Positions 18,876-28,731 are shown, numbered from the stretch's first letter. The stretch: DNA of 64,000 bases from Iphinoe sp. HA4291-MV1 (GCA_019359415.1 JAHHHH010000022.1:22489-86488), one strand, 5' to 3'. Notes: generated by a model not told the origin, from the sequence alone. Program-made: numbers and translations.

Positions 18876-20261
18876 GTGACGCAAGTTGTTTTAGAAAACG
18901 TTTATAAAAGTTTTTCCCCTCGTAGAGGAGAAAGTGTTGCATCCCAAATACAACCCTCTGTTACATCTGGGAAGCAAGACGATATAGTTGTTCACCGTGG
19001 AGAAAGTGTCAATGTTTTACGACGGATTAACCTAACAGTAGCAGATGGTGAATTTATGGTGCTGGTGGGACCTTCCGGTTGTGGGAAAAGCACTCTTCTG
19101 CGGATAATTGCTGGGTTGGAAGTGATGACAGGAGGCAATATTTGGATAGGCGATCGCCTAGTCAATGATTTGCCCCCCAAGGAACGAGACATCGCAATGG
19201 TGTTTCAAAATTACGCCCTCTATCCCCACATGAGCGTGTATGACAACATTGCTTTTGGGCTGCGACGCCGGAGTGCAGGACAAGGGGCAATGGGCAATGG
19301 GCAACGGGTAATGGGCAATGCTCGATTAAGAGTTCCCAGTTCTGGGTTTCCAATGCCCAATTCCCAATTCCCAATTCCCAATTCCCATCTTCGTGATTGG
19401 GTAGAAAACTTGTTCGTGGGAATGACAAAGGGGCTTCCCAAGGGATTGAGATATATTTCTGACAGAGAACGGGTTGTGGATGAGCAGGTGCGTACTGTTG
19501 CTCAACTGTTGCAAATTGAAGCGCTGTTAAATCGGTTACCTAAGCAACTGTCTGGGGGACAAAGGCAAAGAGTCGCATTGGGAAGAGCGATCGCACGTAA
19601 TCCCCAAGTGTTTTTGATGGATGAGCCGCTTTCTAACTTGGATGCGAAACTCCGCGCTCAAACCCGCGCCCAAATTGTGAAACTACAACGTCAGTTGGGT
19701 GTCACGACAATTTATGTGACTCACGACCAAACAGAAGCTATGACGATGGGCGATCGCATTGCTATCCTCAATCACGGTCAACTACAACAAGTTGCATCTC
19801 CCTTAGAACTTTACAATCATCCTGTCAACGTCTTTGTTGCGGAATTTATTGGCTCACCACCGATGAATTTTATCCCTGTGGAATTCCATGCTCCTCTGTT
19901 GATTACCAATGGTGATTTTCGCCTTACTTTACCAGAAGTATGGGGAAATGCATTGCAAAAATACGATGGGCGAACACTCATTTTAGGCATTCGTCCAGAA
20001 CACCTCATTTTGAGTGTACCTGCAAATAAGAATTGGAGTGTGCAAGTGGAATTAGTAGAAAATCTGGGAAATGAGACATATATTTCCACAAAACTTCTCG
20101 AACCAGGTTTTCAAAAATCTGCCTTTGAGACTAACGAAGTGCAAGTGCGAGTTCCTCCAGAGCGTTTTGTGTCTTGTGGCGAGCAACTGTGGTTATCTTT
20201 GACACCAGAAAAACTGCACTTTTTTGACCCAGAAACGGAATTGGCGATATTTCCAAAGTAG
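18876..20261 (+). CDS. ABC transporter ATPase (MalK/UgpC-like) with repeat-derived insertion
   Basis: 461 residues from GTG 18876. The Walker [10 protein letters not shown] is at about 65-73, the Q-loop at [12 protein letters not shown], the signature LSGGQRQR at 225-232, the Walker [14 protein letters not shown], and the H-loop [11 protein letters not shown]-terminal TOBE/OB domain follows (GIRPEHLIL). It powers uptake of a sugar or sugar phosphate. Between the Q-loop and the signature lie about 65 extra residues; those at about 136-172 ([24 protein letters not shown]) are translated heptamer repeats. A second insertion (about 14-45) lies after the first strand. No permease is adjacent. Confidence 0.85.
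   Translation: MTQVVLENVYKSFSPRRGESVASQIQPSVTSGKQDDIVVHRGESVNVLRRINLTVADGEFMVLVGPSGCGKSTLLRIIAGLEVMTGGNIWIGDRLVNDLPPKERDIAMVFQNYALYPHMSVYDNIAFGLRRRSAGQGAMGNGQRVMGNARLRVPSSGFPMPNSQFPIPNSHLRDWVENLFVGMTKGLPKGLRYISDRERVVDEQVRTVAQLLQIEALLNRLPKQLSGGQRQRVALGRAIARNPQVFLMDEPLSNLDAKLRAQTRAQIVKLQRQLGVTTIYVTHDQTEAMTMGDRIAILNHGQLQQVASPLELYNHPVNVFVAEFIGSPPMNFIPVEFHAPLLITNGDFRLTLPEVWGNALQKYDGRTLILGIRPEHLILSVPANKNWSVQVELVENLGNETYISTKLLEPGFQKSAFETNEVQVRVPPERFVSCGEQLWLSLTPEKLHFFDPETELAIFPK
19283..19393. repeat. Heptamer repeats inside the ABC ATPase reading frame
   Basis: GGGCAAT-type units (19286-19322) followed about 30 bp later by CCCAATT-type units (19353-19390). The two blocks are roughly complementary and could fold as a hairpin in the mRNA. 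All codons stay open. Confidence 0.85.
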
Positions 20262-20274
20262 TCAATAGTCGCGC

Positions 20275-20967
20275 TTATAGCGACTGTTGACTGTTCAAAC
20301 TTTTCACAAAGGCTTGATGCTCTTGTGTTTGTAGCCCCTGCTGAAGAACAGCTAAAACTTCAATCATATTCCCCTCTCGCAAAGCAGGGACTGCTAACCA
20401 TAATCCAGGGAAAATATAAGAGCGAATCACTCCAGCTGCATCCGGTTCTAACGAGATATATAACCCTTCCTTAAGCCTGAACCAATCCAGGCGGTTTTCA
20501 TAAATTTGCCAAACAATATATTCTTGTACTCCATTGCGGCGATAGGCATTAAGTTTGTCTTTTAAGTCATAAGAGGCACTACTGGCAGCAATTTCTACAA
20601 TCAGTTCTGGTGCTCCTTCAACATAATCATCATCACTGATGCGAGAATTGCCTCCCACCTCTGGTTCTAATCGTAATAGAGCATCAGGTTGAGGTTCATT
20701 ATCAACATCAAGACGTACAGTGGCGTTGTCACCCATGTCTACTCCTGGTGTTGCAACCCAGTAAGTCGTCAACCAAGCCATAACTTGGGCATGAGGTCTA
20801 CCGTGATTTCTAATCCGCACTGGTGAAGCCAAGTACACAACTCCTTCAATTAATTCTGCTTTCTTAATATGTGGCATTTTTGTATAGCGTCGCTCGAATT
20901 CTTGGCGAGTGAGGCGATCGCCACTTTCCAACGGGGGAAGTTTGAAATTAGTAGACGTAGCTGACAT
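20275..20967 (-). CDS. Uma2-family endonuclease-like protein
   Basis: 230 residues of the Uma2 family (PD-(D/E)XK fold), which is hugely expanded in cyanobacteria. Family landmarks are TRQEFERRYTKMPHIKKAELIEGVVYLAS at the N-terminus, QPDALLRLEPE, the core PELIVEIAASSASYDLKDKL with the acidic and lysine residues of the nuclease site, and YRRNGVQEYIVW. The biological role of the family is unclear; a restriction or defence link is only suggested. It converges with the ABC ATPase gene 13 bp away. Decayed relatives lie at 28732, 34832 and possibly 10808. Confidence 0.85.
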   Translation of the reverse strand: MSATSTNFKLPPLESGDRLTRQEFERRYTKMPHIKKAELIEGVVYLASPVRIRNHGRPHAQVMAWLTTYWVATPGVDMGDNATVRLDVDNEPQPDALLRLEPEVGGNSRISDDDYVEGAPELIVEIAASSASYDLKDKLNAYRRNGVQEYIVWQIYENRLDWFRLKEGLYISLEPDAAGVIRSYIFPGLWLAVPALREGNMIEVLAVLQQGLQTQEHQAFVKSLNSQQSL

Positions 20968-21274
20968 AGAAAATACTCATCTCTACGCTTTTATTTTCGC
21001 TCAGTCATGACCTAGTACCGCAAGGCGGAATTCGCTCATTCAAAATTCAAAATTCAAAATGAAGACAGCGTAAGCGTTTCATCGATTTGGAATGGGTGGT
21101 TTATTTACGCCGTGCTGTACTAGTGCGATGAAAAATCAAGGTTTGGTAGGAAGTAGAGACAAAGGAGTCGTAACCAAAAAACGCGATCGCTTGTTAAATG
21201 TTTAAACATTATTACCGTCAGTTTGGGGAGAGATGACCAATGGCTCATAGCCATTAGTCATTAGTAGTAACTAA
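20968..21274. other. Intergenic region with dispersed repeats
   Basis: 307 bp with AATTCAAAATTCAAAAT repeats near 21040-21060 and a HIP1 site near 21184. No gene is visible. Confidence 0.5.
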
Positions 21275-23803
21275 CTATACCTCAGCCACCACTTGTTCCT
21301 GTTCTCTTTCAACAAACATCTGCACACGAGCACGATACTGTCTTAAAGATTCATCTACCCAGTCGCGATCATTACTGTTGGCATACAAGTGTACTATTGG
21401 TTCACTGGCATCTGGCAACACTAACACCCAACTGTCATCATAGAACTGACAAATTTTCACCCCATCAATTAATTCTAGATTTTGAGCTGGGTGAGTTTCC
21501 ACTAAGTAGCGCATCAATGCTCCCTTGACAGTCCAAGGACAACGTACTGTATAAGCTTTGTGAACCACACGAGGTAATTCTGATCGTACAGAGGCGAGAG
21601 AGCGCTCCTGTATCGTCAACATTTCAATCAGTTTTGCCGTGCAGAACATAGCATCAAATCCTGGATGCAATTGCGGGAAAATAAAGCCAATTTCGCCACT
21701 ACCTCCCAACACCACATTGGAATTTTTCTGACAAGCCTCCATTAATGCTGTGGGATTTGCCTTCGTGCGAATGACCTTACCATCATGGCGACGAGCAATT
21801 AGTTCCACAGCACTAGAAGCATGAACTGGTACAACAACCGTTCCTCTGGGGTGAGCAGTTAACATCATGTCTACCATCAGCGCTGTTAACATTTCCCCAC
21901 GAATAGGAATACCAGATTCATCAACCAAAATGAGTTGTTCTCCATTTGCCGAAACCTGAACGCCAAAGTTTGCCTTTAACGCCTCTACCACATGACCTAG
22001 CTGAGTCAAAAGTGCTTCGCGATCAGCTGTGGACATGGCGGATTTATTGAGACTGGCATTCAACACCACCGCATCAGCCCCAAAATTATCTAGCATTTGC
22101 GGCAATACAGCTCCAGATACCGCATAAACGTAATCAATGACAACTTTTGCCCGACTGTTGCGAATACTATGAATATGCAACAGCTTTTCAAAAGCAGTGC
22201 AGTATCGATCCATTACCTGACTGGGATAAGCAACATCACCAATTTCATGAAGTTGCGCCCGCCGCATATCTTCCTTGAAGTAAGCCCCTTCAATTTTCTT
22301 TTCCAAGGATTTGGTGACATTAATTCCCTTAGTATCCATAAACTCAATTAGAATGTAGTCGGGGCGGTCTGGATGCATCCGCACATGAATTCCACCACTG
22401 ACGCTCATGGTAGGTATCACCGTACGAGCGATTGGAATAGCTGTGGCATCTAGGTTCTGAATATCGACACCCACTGACATCAAACCAGCAATTAATGAGC
22501 GAGTAACCATGCGAGAGATATTGCGTTGGTCACGGGAAACTGTGACTCGAGAACCTGGTTTCAAGGTTGAACCGTATGCTGCTCCCAACTTCACAGCAAA
22601 TTCTGGGGTAATGTCAATATTGGCTAGTCCTTGGACGCCTCGTTGCCCAAATAAATTACGTTGAGCAGTGTTACCCCAAATCAAATTTATGTTCAAGATT
22701 GCCCCAGACTCAATCTTTTTACTGGGCCAAACGCGCACAAATGGGCTAATTTGAGCTTCTTCTCCCACAGTTGACAGCGAACCAACCACAGCACCTTCCA
22801 AGACATGGGCGCGACGATCGACACGCGCACCACGGCAAATGACACAAGCACTGAGCTGTGCTTCATCGCCAGCGATCGCTCCATTCCAAACAATCGGACG
22901 CTTGAGATTGGCATCAGAGCCAATGGTGACGTTATCCCCAATGACACTTCCGGCTTCAATCTGCACTCTTGCGCCAATGCGGCAATTATCACCAATGACT
23001 GCTGGAGCTTCTATCTCCGCTGTTGGGTCAATATAAGTGTTTTGACCTACCCACAATTCCGGAGAAACTTCTTTGTAGGCAAAGTCAAGTTTTACTTTGT
23101 TGTATAATGCATCGTACTGCGCCTCACGATAAGCATCTAAGTGACCGACATCGCACCAATAACCTTGGGCAATGTAGCCATACATCGGCTCATTTTTTGT
23201 GAGTAGCAAGGGGAACAACTCTTTGGAAAAGTCAGATTCTTGATTGACTGGTAAGTATTCCAAAACTTCTGGTTCTAGAATGTATGTGCCAGTGTTAACA
23301 GTGTCGGAGAAAATTTCACTCGTAGAGGGTTTTTCTAAAAATCTACGAATCCGACTTTCTTCATCAATAATCACCACCCCAAACTCTATTGGGTTGGGGA
23401 CACGAGTCAAAACCAAAGTCGCTTTTGACTTCTTTTGTTTATGAAATTCAATAGCTGCTGTCAGGTCGAAATCGGTTATACTATCACCGCTAATGACTAA
23501 AAAGGTGTCATCAAGAAGTTCGGCAATATTTTTCACACAGCCTGCAGTACCTAAGGGCTGGTCTTCTTCTACAGCATAGGTCATCTGCACGCCAAAGTCG
23601 CTGCCATCTTGAAAGTAATCTCGCATGACATCAGGTAAATAATGCAGTGTGGCAACCACTTCTGTAATTTGATGCCTTTTGAGAAGATTGATGATATGTT
23701 CGGCAATGGGTCGATTCAGGATGGGTACCATTGGTTTGGGCAGGTCACAAGTCAGCGGACGAAGCCGTGTTCCTGAACCACCTGCCATCAGTACTGCACG
23801 CAT
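21275..23803 (-). CDS. Mannose-1-phosphate guanylyltransferase / phosphomannomutase fusion
   Basis: 842 residues in three parts. Residues 1-235 are a nucleotidyltransferase ([18 protein letters not shown] at 8-25 is the signature). Residues about 245-375 are a left-handed beta-helix of hexapeptide repeats ([20 protein letters not shown]). Residues about 380-830 are a phosphohexomutase domain. In the mutase the usual catalytic TASHN-type loop is not obvious ([13 protein letters not shown] stands in the right area), so mutase activity is uncertain. The protein should make GDP-mannose for polysaccharides. A ribosome site (AAGGAGG) lies just before the ATG. Confidence 0.85.
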   Translation of the reverse strand: MRAVLMAGGSGTRLRPLTCDLPKPMVPILNRPIAEHIINLLKRHQITEVVATLHYLPDVMRDYFQDGSDFGVQMTYAVEEDQPLGTAGCVKNIAELLDDTFLVISGDSITDFDLTAAIEFHKQKKSKATLVLTRVPNPIEFGVVIIDEESRIRRFLEKPSTSEIFSDTVNTGTYILEPEVLEYLPVNQESDFSKELFPLLLTKNEPMYGYIAQGYWCDVGHLDAYREAQYDALYNKVKLDFAYKEVSPELWVGQNTYIDPTAEIEAPAVIGDNCRIGARVQIEAGSVIGDNVTIGSDANLKRPIVWNGAIAGDEAQLSACVICRGARVDRRAHVLEGAVVGSLSTVGEEAQISPFVRVWPSKKIESGAILNINLIWGNTAQRNLFGQRGVQGLANIDITPEFAVKLGAAYGSTLKPGSRVTVSRDQRNISRMVTRSLIAGLMSVGVDIQNLDATAIPIARTVIPTMSVSGGIHVRMHPDRPDYILIEFMDTKGINVTKSLEKKIEGAYFKEDMRRAQLHEIGDVAYPSQVMDRYCTAFEKLLHIHSIRNSRAKVVIDYVYAVSGAVLPQMLDNFGADAVVLNASLNKSAMSTADREALLTQLGHVVEALKANFGVQVSANGEQLILVDESGIPIRGEMLTALMVDMMLTAHPRGTVVVPVHASSAVELIARRHDGKVIRTKANPTALMEACQKNSNVVLGGSGEIGFIFPQLHPGFDAMFCTAKLIEMLTIQERSLASVRSELPRVVHKAYTVRCPWTVKGALMRYLVETHPAQNLELIDGVKICQFYDDSWVLVLPDASEPIVHLYANSNDRDWVDESLRQYRARVQMFVEREQEQVVAEV

Positions 23804-24230
23804 AAATCCTCCTTAGCTGTTTGCACCACTTGCTGCGTTAATACCCACAAGAGTAGCTATGTTTTCTTTAGTCTCCTATGGATCTTGAAGTTTAGGGAAC
23901 TTTCGCAAGATGCATCTGAATCAGGACTAGGAATATCTACTCGACACACTAGCCTGTTTATCTGTACAAAATCAAGGAGGGAAATAGTTGGAAAGTCAAA
24001 CATAAAAAGTAAAAAAACTCTTGTGACTTTGTTATATTTGACTTTCCTCATCTCCTAATATCGAGAAGCTGTTTGTTAATGCTCATGAAGCAGCCTCACT
24101 ATAAATAAGGTGTGGTCAAAATCTGTTGGTGAAGGAATGGACAAGGGGACAATGCCCAATGCCCATTGCCCATTGCTAACCAACTACTTATGACCACACC
24201 CAATGAATATGTTTATTTGCTACTTCTCAT
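23804..24230. other. Divergent intergenic region
   Basis: 427 bp separating two divergent genes, so both promoters must lie here. A heptamer-type array (CAATGCCCAATGCCCATTGC) is at 24150-24177. No gene is recognised. Confidence 0.5.
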
Positions 24231-25400
24231 ATGCGAACAATTGCGGAAATTAATAACAAAATCAGCCGCAAGCTGGCGGTGGTGTTAACCGCTGAGGAAT
24301 TAAAGGCAAGAGTTGCAGAAGTTGGTGTTGCCAAAGTTGCTAAGGAAGTTGATGTCATCACCACTGGCACTTTTGAGCCGATGGAATCTAGTGGTGCAAT
24401 TCTTAACCTAGGTCATACTGACCCGCCGATAAAAATTCGCCGTTGCTGGTTAGATGGTGTTCCAGCATACTCTGGTTTTGGAGCCGTAGATTTGTACTTA
24501 GGTGCGAGTTGCGCGGTAGAAGCGATGGACGGTGAAGAAGTTCGGGAACGAGGTGGCGGTCATGTCATTGAAGATTTGATAGCTGGTAAAGCCGTACATG
24601 TACGAGCACAAGGACAGGTGACAGATTGCTATCCCAGAGCTACTTTTGAAACTACGATTACTCGTGAAACAATCAATCAGTTTTATTTATTCAATCCACG
24701 CAATCTTTACCAAAACTTTATAGTAGGTGTCAATGGGGGTGAGCGGCTATTACACACATACCTCGGTCCTTTGCAACCGCGTTTGGGCAATGCTGTTTAC
24801 TCTAACCCAGGTGCCATCTCCCCCCTACTCAACGACCCAGATCTACAACTCATTGGGATTGGCACACGAATTTTTCTGGGAGGTGGTGTTGGTTATGTTG
24901 CTTGGGAAGGCACTCAGCACTTTCCTTTACAAAAGCGGTTACCCAACCGTACACCCGTTGGACCTGCTGCAACTTTAGCTTTAATTGGTAATGCCAAGCA
25001 AATGGATGCTCGCTGGGTGCGTGGGTGTTACTTTAAAAGTTACGGTCCTTCTTTGATGTTGGGAGTGGGTGTACCATTCCCTGTGTTGAACGAAGAAGTC
25101 GTTGCAAGATGTGCAATTCAAGATAAAGACTTAGTAGCCCCAATAGTAGACTTTTCCATTCCCCGGCGTGTCCGTCCTACCTTTGGTTTAGTCAGTTACG
25201 CCCAACTCAAATCTGGACGTATCACCATAGAAGGCAGAACTGTGCGCGTTGCACCCCTTGCTAGTTTATTCCTCTCTAAGAAAGTTGCCGTGGAGTTGAA
25301 ACAATGGATTGAATCAGGTGATTTTACCTTAGCAGAGCTTGTTGCCCCAATTGAAATGGAGCGGTCTTTTCTTCCGCAAGACCGCTGGACGGAATTTTAA
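24231..25400 (+). CDS. DUF39 homocysteine-biosynthesis protein
   Basis: 389 residues of the DUF39 family. Archaeal members convert aspartate semialdehyde and sulfide to homocysteine, with a catalytic cysteine. Cysteines in the conserved blocks here are in IKIRRCWLDG (about 66-75) and LGASCAVEAMDGEE (about 90-103). GGGVGYVAWEGTQHFP and GVGVPFPVLNEE are other family blocks. No CBS or ferredoxin partner domain is attached. With metH 11.7 kb away, the window holds a possible sulfide-to-methionine route. Confidence 0.8.
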   Translation: MRTIAEINNKISRKLAVVLTAEELKARVAEVGVAKVAKEVDVITTGTFEPMESSGAILNLGHTDPPIKIRRCWLDGVPAYSGFGAVDLYLGASCAVEAMDGEEVRERGGGHVIEDLIAGKAVHVRAQGQVTDCYPRATFETTITRETINQFYLFNPRNLYQNFIVGVNGGERLLHTYLGPLQPRLGNAVYSNPGAISPLLNDPDLQLIGIGTRIFLGGGVGYVAWEGTQHFPLQKRLPNRTPVGPAATLALIGNAKQMDARWVRGCYFKSYGPSLMLGVGVPFPVLNEEVVARCAIQDKDLVAPIVDFSIPRRVRPTFGLVSYAQLKSGRITIEGRTVRVAPLASLFLSKKVAVELKQWIESGDFTLAELVAPIEMERSFLPQDRWTEF

Positions 25401-25402
25401 GA

Positions 25403-25440
25403 GGGCAATGGGCAATGGGCAATGGGCATTGCCCAATTCC
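25403..25440. repeat. Heptamer array between convergent genes
   Basis: GGGCAAT-type units, then GGGCATTGCCCAATTCCC, which is a near-palindrome. It fills the 41-bp gap between the DUF39 gene and the next convergent gene. Confidence 0.8.
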
Positions 25441-25441
25441 C

Positions 25442-26455
25442 TTACTCTTCGGGAGCCTTCGGACGTTTAACGGGCTTAGGAATGGGTTTTGAGGATGTAG
25501 GTCTTGACGCCGCAGAGGAGTCGCTTATTTTCCGAATTGGGCGTGGAGTTTCGCTGTTGCGTGGTCTTGGGGGAAATGGTTTCTTTCCACCAGGACGATA
25601 ACCTCCAACGCCGCCTTTCCTTGTTTGTGGTGGTCTGCGCTTTTTGGGCAAATCAGCGATCGCCTCAGCGCTTTCTACCACCAATCCCTCAGCTTCCCGC
25701 TTGACTTGCAAGTCCCAAAACTTACCAACTGCTCTGGCTTGAAGCTTACCTTTAATTTTCAACTTGAAATACTTTGGTTTGTCATCTTGTTTGCGAGCAG
25801 CCTGCTTAATTTTGATCACTAGGTGATCATCTTCAAAAGACTGGTAAACAACCTCGCCACGAACAGAAAAACCACCATCTGGAAGTTCTGATGAGGGGAC
25901 AAGGGCACTGGATGAACTATTAGCGGATGTTGGTGAATCTTGTAAAGCTGAATTTTGCTCATCATTGGCTATTTGATGTTTAGCCAAGTTCTCCGGCTCC
26001 CAAACTCCAACAATTTGTAGGTGCAATTTGTCATTTTCCTGCTGAGTACGGGGATAAACGACCCACAGATGTTCTTTTTCCAAGTCCAAATGATTTTTGA
26101 CTAAACTCATAATCCGACCCAAAAGGACGGCATCAAGTTGCATACCATCTGTGGTTACCATTGAACCTTGAGTAAATTGTTCGCTACTAACAACGTAGCG
26201 ACCTCGCACTAAGCCAATAGCTCGGTACTGCATTGGTTCGCTGGGAGGTGGAATCGGTTGCTGCCGGTTTTTTAAGTTCTCATCTCTATGAGCAGTCTCA
26301 TTGGAGAGAATAACAGATGAATTTTCTTTTTGAGAAGCGGGGTTTGCTGCATTGACATTATTCGTGACAGCAGCTGTGTCTGGGTTATTTAAAACCTCTT
26401 GAGAAGCAGTTGAATTGAACGATTCAGAAGAAGACGGCATCAGGTCGGAATTCAT
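25442..26455 (-). CDS. Conserved cyanobacterial hypothetical protein
   Basis: 337 residues from ATG 26455, chosen because AAGGAG lies five bases upstream. The N-terminal 90 residues are Ser/Asn-rich and likely disordered. A folded core (about 92-270) begins MQYRAIGLVRGRYVVSSEQF, with DGMQLDAVLLGRIMSLVKNHLDL and LWVVYPRTQQE, and continues with a strand-rich part (FSVRGEVVYQS, KYFKLKIKGKLQ). The last 60 residues are Pro/Lys/Arg-rich (KKRRPPQTRKGGVGGYRPGG), suggesting nucleic-acid binding. I know similar proteins in cyanobacteria but not their function. Confidence 0.65.
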   Translation of the reverse strand: MNSDLMPSSSESFNSTASQEVLNNPDTAAVTNNVNAANPASQKENSSVILSNETAHRDENLKNRQQPIPPPSEPMQYRAIGLVRGRYVVSSEQFTQGSMVTTDGMQLDAVLLGRIMSLVKNHLDLEKEHLWVVYPRTQQENDKLHLQIVGVWEPENLAKHQIANDEQNSALQDSPTSANSSSSALVPSSELPDGGFSVRGEVVYQSFEDDHLVIKIKQAARKQDDKPKYFKLKIKGKLQARAVGKFWDLQVKREAEGLVVESAEAIADLPKKRRPPQTRKGGVGGYRPGGKKPFPPRPRNSETPRPIRKISDSSAASRPTSSKPIPKPVKRPKAPEE

Positions 26456-26799
26456 AAAAACTCCTTGTGGCGGAGACACATCCCATTGTGGGATTTTCTT
26501 TCGGCAGCTGGAAAGAGCGTTTGTGCGGCGTTTATAAGTATATTTCCTTTCAAGACAGTCACACCTTAACGCTCTGTGCGATACTAAAGACGCAAAATTT
26601 TACATATCGCTAAATGTGTAATTTAGCGTCTTTACACTAGTTTCGGAAGCATATCATAGCTAAAATTCAGACAGTTCCTCCTAAAGTGAAAACTTGCATG
26701 GAGTGCGTATATTGCTTTTTGTTATAAAATTCACAAATAATTCACGGCATTCCGCAAAGTTTTAAAATTTTTAACTTTCATGTTTTCACTTCAACGATA
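26456..26799. other. Divergent intergenic region with long hairpin
   Basis: 344 bp between divergent genes. TAAAGACGC (26585-26593) pairs with GCGTCTTTA (26626-26634), enclosing CGCTAAAT/ATTTAGCG (26608-26628), so two alternative stems compete. It could be a small MITE, an operator or an RNA element. Nothing else is recognised. Confidence 0.45.
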
Positions 26800-27681
26800 A
26801 TGTCATTAGAGTTTAAGGACGGTTTTGTGTCTCAACCTCGCAAACACTGGATAGTCAATGTCGTGTTGGTACTGGCAATTCTTGCTTTTGTCGGAGTTTC
26901 AATGGTGCCAATCATTGGGGCGTTTAATCAAACGGAAAGCTCCACCCAGAAATCCGTAAATACAAGAAGTCGCTCACCTTCCTCTGACGAAAAATCGAAA
27001 CTGGAAGAGGCAGCACGGGGTTATGCACAGGTTTTGCAGCGAGAAAGCGAAAACCAAACGGCGCTGCGAGGCTTGCTCGATACTCGACTACGATTACTCA
27101 GCTTGGGTGTGGGTGATGTCAAGGGTGTTATTGAACCTTTAGAAAAATTAGCTCAGCTGAATCCAGAACAAACAAGATACACAGTGCTACTGGCTCAAGC
27201 CAAACAGCAAATTGGCGACAAGGAAGGAGCCGTTCAAGCATACCGTTCTATTCTAGAAAAAAAACCTGGCAACCTAGAGGCTTTACAAGGTATGGTAGCT
27301 CTCTTAATAGCTCAAAAACACCCCGAAGCAGCTATCAACTTGCTACAAGATACTCTCAATACTGCAAGCAAAGCAAATAAAATTCAGCCTGGAAGTGTGG
27401 ATACAGTCGCTGTACAAGTGCTCTTAGGCAATGTACACGCCTCCCAAAAAAGCTATGCTCAAGCTCTTAGCGTCTATGACCAAGCAATGAGCAACGATAA
27501 ACAGGATTTTCGTCCGGTTCTCGCCAAGGCAATGCTCCTGAAAGAACAAGGAAAAACTGAGGAGGCAAAACTTTTGTTTACCAGAGCTGCGGCTTTAGCA
27601 CCAACTCAGTATGTAGATGAAATTAATAAGCGCTCAAGTGAATCCTCTACTTCCGCTCCTACGCCAACGCCGACGAAATGA
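26800..27681 (+). CDS. Membrane-anchored tetratricopeptide-repeat protein
   Basis: 293 residues. One N-terminal membrane helix (about 19-40, VVLVLAILAFVGVSMVPIIGAF) is followed by a Ser-rich linker and about five TPR units (LEEAARGYAQVLQRESEN, YTVLLAQAKQQIGDKEGAVQAYRSILEKKPGN, ALSVYDQAMSNDKQD). It is similar in layout to Ycf37-type assembly factors, but I cannot confirm that. The C-terminus is Ser/Thr/Pro-rich. Confidence 0.75.
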   Translation: MSLEFKDGFVSQPRKHWIVNVVLVLAILAFVGVSMVPIIGAFNQTESSTQKSVNTRSRSPSSDEKSKLEEAARGYAQVLQRESENQTALRGLLDTRLRLLSLGVGDVKGVIEPLEKLAQLNPEQTRYTVLLAQAKQQIGDKEGAVQAYRSILEKKPGNLEALQGMVALLIAQKHPEAAINLLQDTLNTASKANKIQPGSVDTVAVQVLLGNVHASQKSYAQALSVYDQAMSNDKQDFRPVLAKAMLLKEQGKTEEAKLLFTRAAALAPTQYVDEINKRSSESSTSAPTPTPTK

Positions 27682-27701
27682 GGGGATGGGGAGATGAGGG
27701 G

Positions 27702-27822
27702 GATGGGCAATGGGCAATGGGCAATGGGCAATGGGCATTGGGCATTGGGCAAAAATTATTCTTCTCCTCTGCTCCTCTGCTCCTCTGCTCCCCTTGCTCC
27801 CCCTGCTCCCCCTGCTCCTCCA
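27702..27822. repeat. Heptamer array plus CTGCTCC-rich array
   Basis: GGGCAAT/GGGCATT units at 27702-27750, then CTCCTCTG and CTCCCCCTG-type units at 27764-27822. They fill the gap between two convergent genes. Confidence 0.85.
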
Positions 27823-27829
27823 TCTTTGT

Positions 27830-28450
27830 TCACGCTCCCTCAATGGCGGCGACGACGCCAAACAATAGAAACAAAAATCCACCTACAAAGGTGAGTTTCC
27901 GCTCAGAAATCTGCCCTGCCAACATTCTGCCACCAATGACAGCAAGGACAGCACAAATGGCGTGTCCTAAAATGGCACCCGTTATCACCTCAATGGTGTT
28001 ATTTCCTGCGGCGAGGGTAATTGTGGCAATTTGTGTGCGATCGCCCCACTCTGCCATAAATGTCAGCACAAAGGCTTCTGTTAAAATTGCCAAAGCATTT
28101 GTCTTTTTCGGCAGTTGCATATCTGCCTGTTTCACAGCAGCTTTTGCCTCTTCCACAACTTCTGTATCACAACTAGAAGCAGGCATTCGAATTGCATCTG
28201 TAACCAGCTTAATACCAAAGCCAATAAATAAAGCTATCTCCGCAAAATGAATATAAGCTTTTGGAAGTATGGAAGCCGCTTGTCCTACGACAACAGAAAG
28301 TATTGTCATTGCAGCTAAAGCTGCTATCACACCTGCAAAGACCAGTCGCCGTGAGTGATGCATCGCTAAAATGACGGCGATAAAAAATGTTTTATCTCCT
28401 AGTTCCGAAATCGTAATCAGTAATAGACTTGCAGTGAAAGCTGTTAACAC
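27830..28450 (-). CDS. mnx: GDT1/TMEM165 (UPF0016) family manganese exporter
   Basis: 206 residues from GTG 28450, which lies nine bases after AAGGAG and gives the same length as Synechocystis Mnx; an upstream in-frame ATG (28561) would start inside the riboswitch and is rejected. There are six to seven membrane spans with the two hallmark motifs ELGDKT (about 15-20) and EWGDRT, whose acidic residues bind Mn2+ or Ca2+. Synechocystis Mnx moves Mn2+ out of the cytoplasm. A central cytosolic loop (EAKAAVKQADMQLPKK) separates the halves. The upstream Mn riboswitch independently supports a manganese role. Confidence 0.9.
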   Translation of the reverse strand: MLTAFTASLLLITISELGDKTFFIAVILAMHHSRRLVFAGVIAALAAMTILSVVVGQAASILPKAYIHFAEIALFIGFGIKLVTDAIRMPASSCDTEVVEEAKAAVKQADMQLPKKTNALAILTEAFVLTFMAEWGDRTQIATITLAAGNNTIEVITGAILGHAICAVLAVIGGRMLAGQISERKLTFVGGFLFLLFGVVAAIEGA

Positions 28451-28500
28451 TCTCTCAAGCTCCTTCAAGAATTGTCTGCCTGTGTGAGCTTGATGTGAGC

Positions 28501-28556
28501 AGTGAGACTCCACCAAGCTCACACTCGTGCTGTGTGAACTTAGTGAAGGTCTCACT
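28501..28556 (-). promoter_or_regulatory. Candidate expression platform of the Mn riboswitch
   Basis: AGTGAGAC (28556-28549), which includes the ligand-loop GUGAGAC, is exactly complementary to GTCTCACT (28508-28501). The 40-nt loop itself holds a stem, AGTTCACAC with GTGTGAGCT. Formation of the outer stem would destroy the aptamer. No long U-run follows, so control of translation or of a Rho-type event is more likely than a simple terminator. Confidence 0.6.
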
Positions 28557-28662
28557 TCCAAGAAGCTAATTGCTTACTTGTCACCTGAACCAGGCTTATT
28601 GCCAGTATGTTGACTCAGGTGTACTGGCTAGTATGATTGCCAGCAGCTACTCCCCTTCTGTT
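28543..28662 (-). promoter_or_regulatory. yybP-ykoY manganese riboswitch
   Basis: In the 5' leader of the exporter gene, read on the minus strand: GAAGGGGAGTAGC (from 28660) is the conserved 5' element, TCAACAT (about 28614-28608) and CTGGTTCAGG lie in the middle arms, and GTGAGACCTT (28555-28546) is the conserved 3' loop. AAGG pairs with CCTT to close P1. These blocks match the family consensus (GGGGAGUAGC ... GAGACCUU). Mn2+ normally stabilises the aptamer and switches the downstream gene on. A competing stem lies downstream. Confidence 0.88.
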
Positions 28663-28731
28663 AAAAAATTATACATCTATCCAAAGTTATAGTAAAGTAG
28701 TCATGGCTTGTTAATCACTGGTGGCAATATA

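Noticed and set aside
23857-24051. 64-codon minus-strand frame upstream of the mannose-phosphate gene
   Set aside because: AT-rich, no family features, lies in a divergent promoter region.
28451-28561. ATG-started N-terminal extension of the Mn exporter
   Set aside because: It would translate the riboswitch. The GTG at 28450 has a proper ribosome site and gives the family length.
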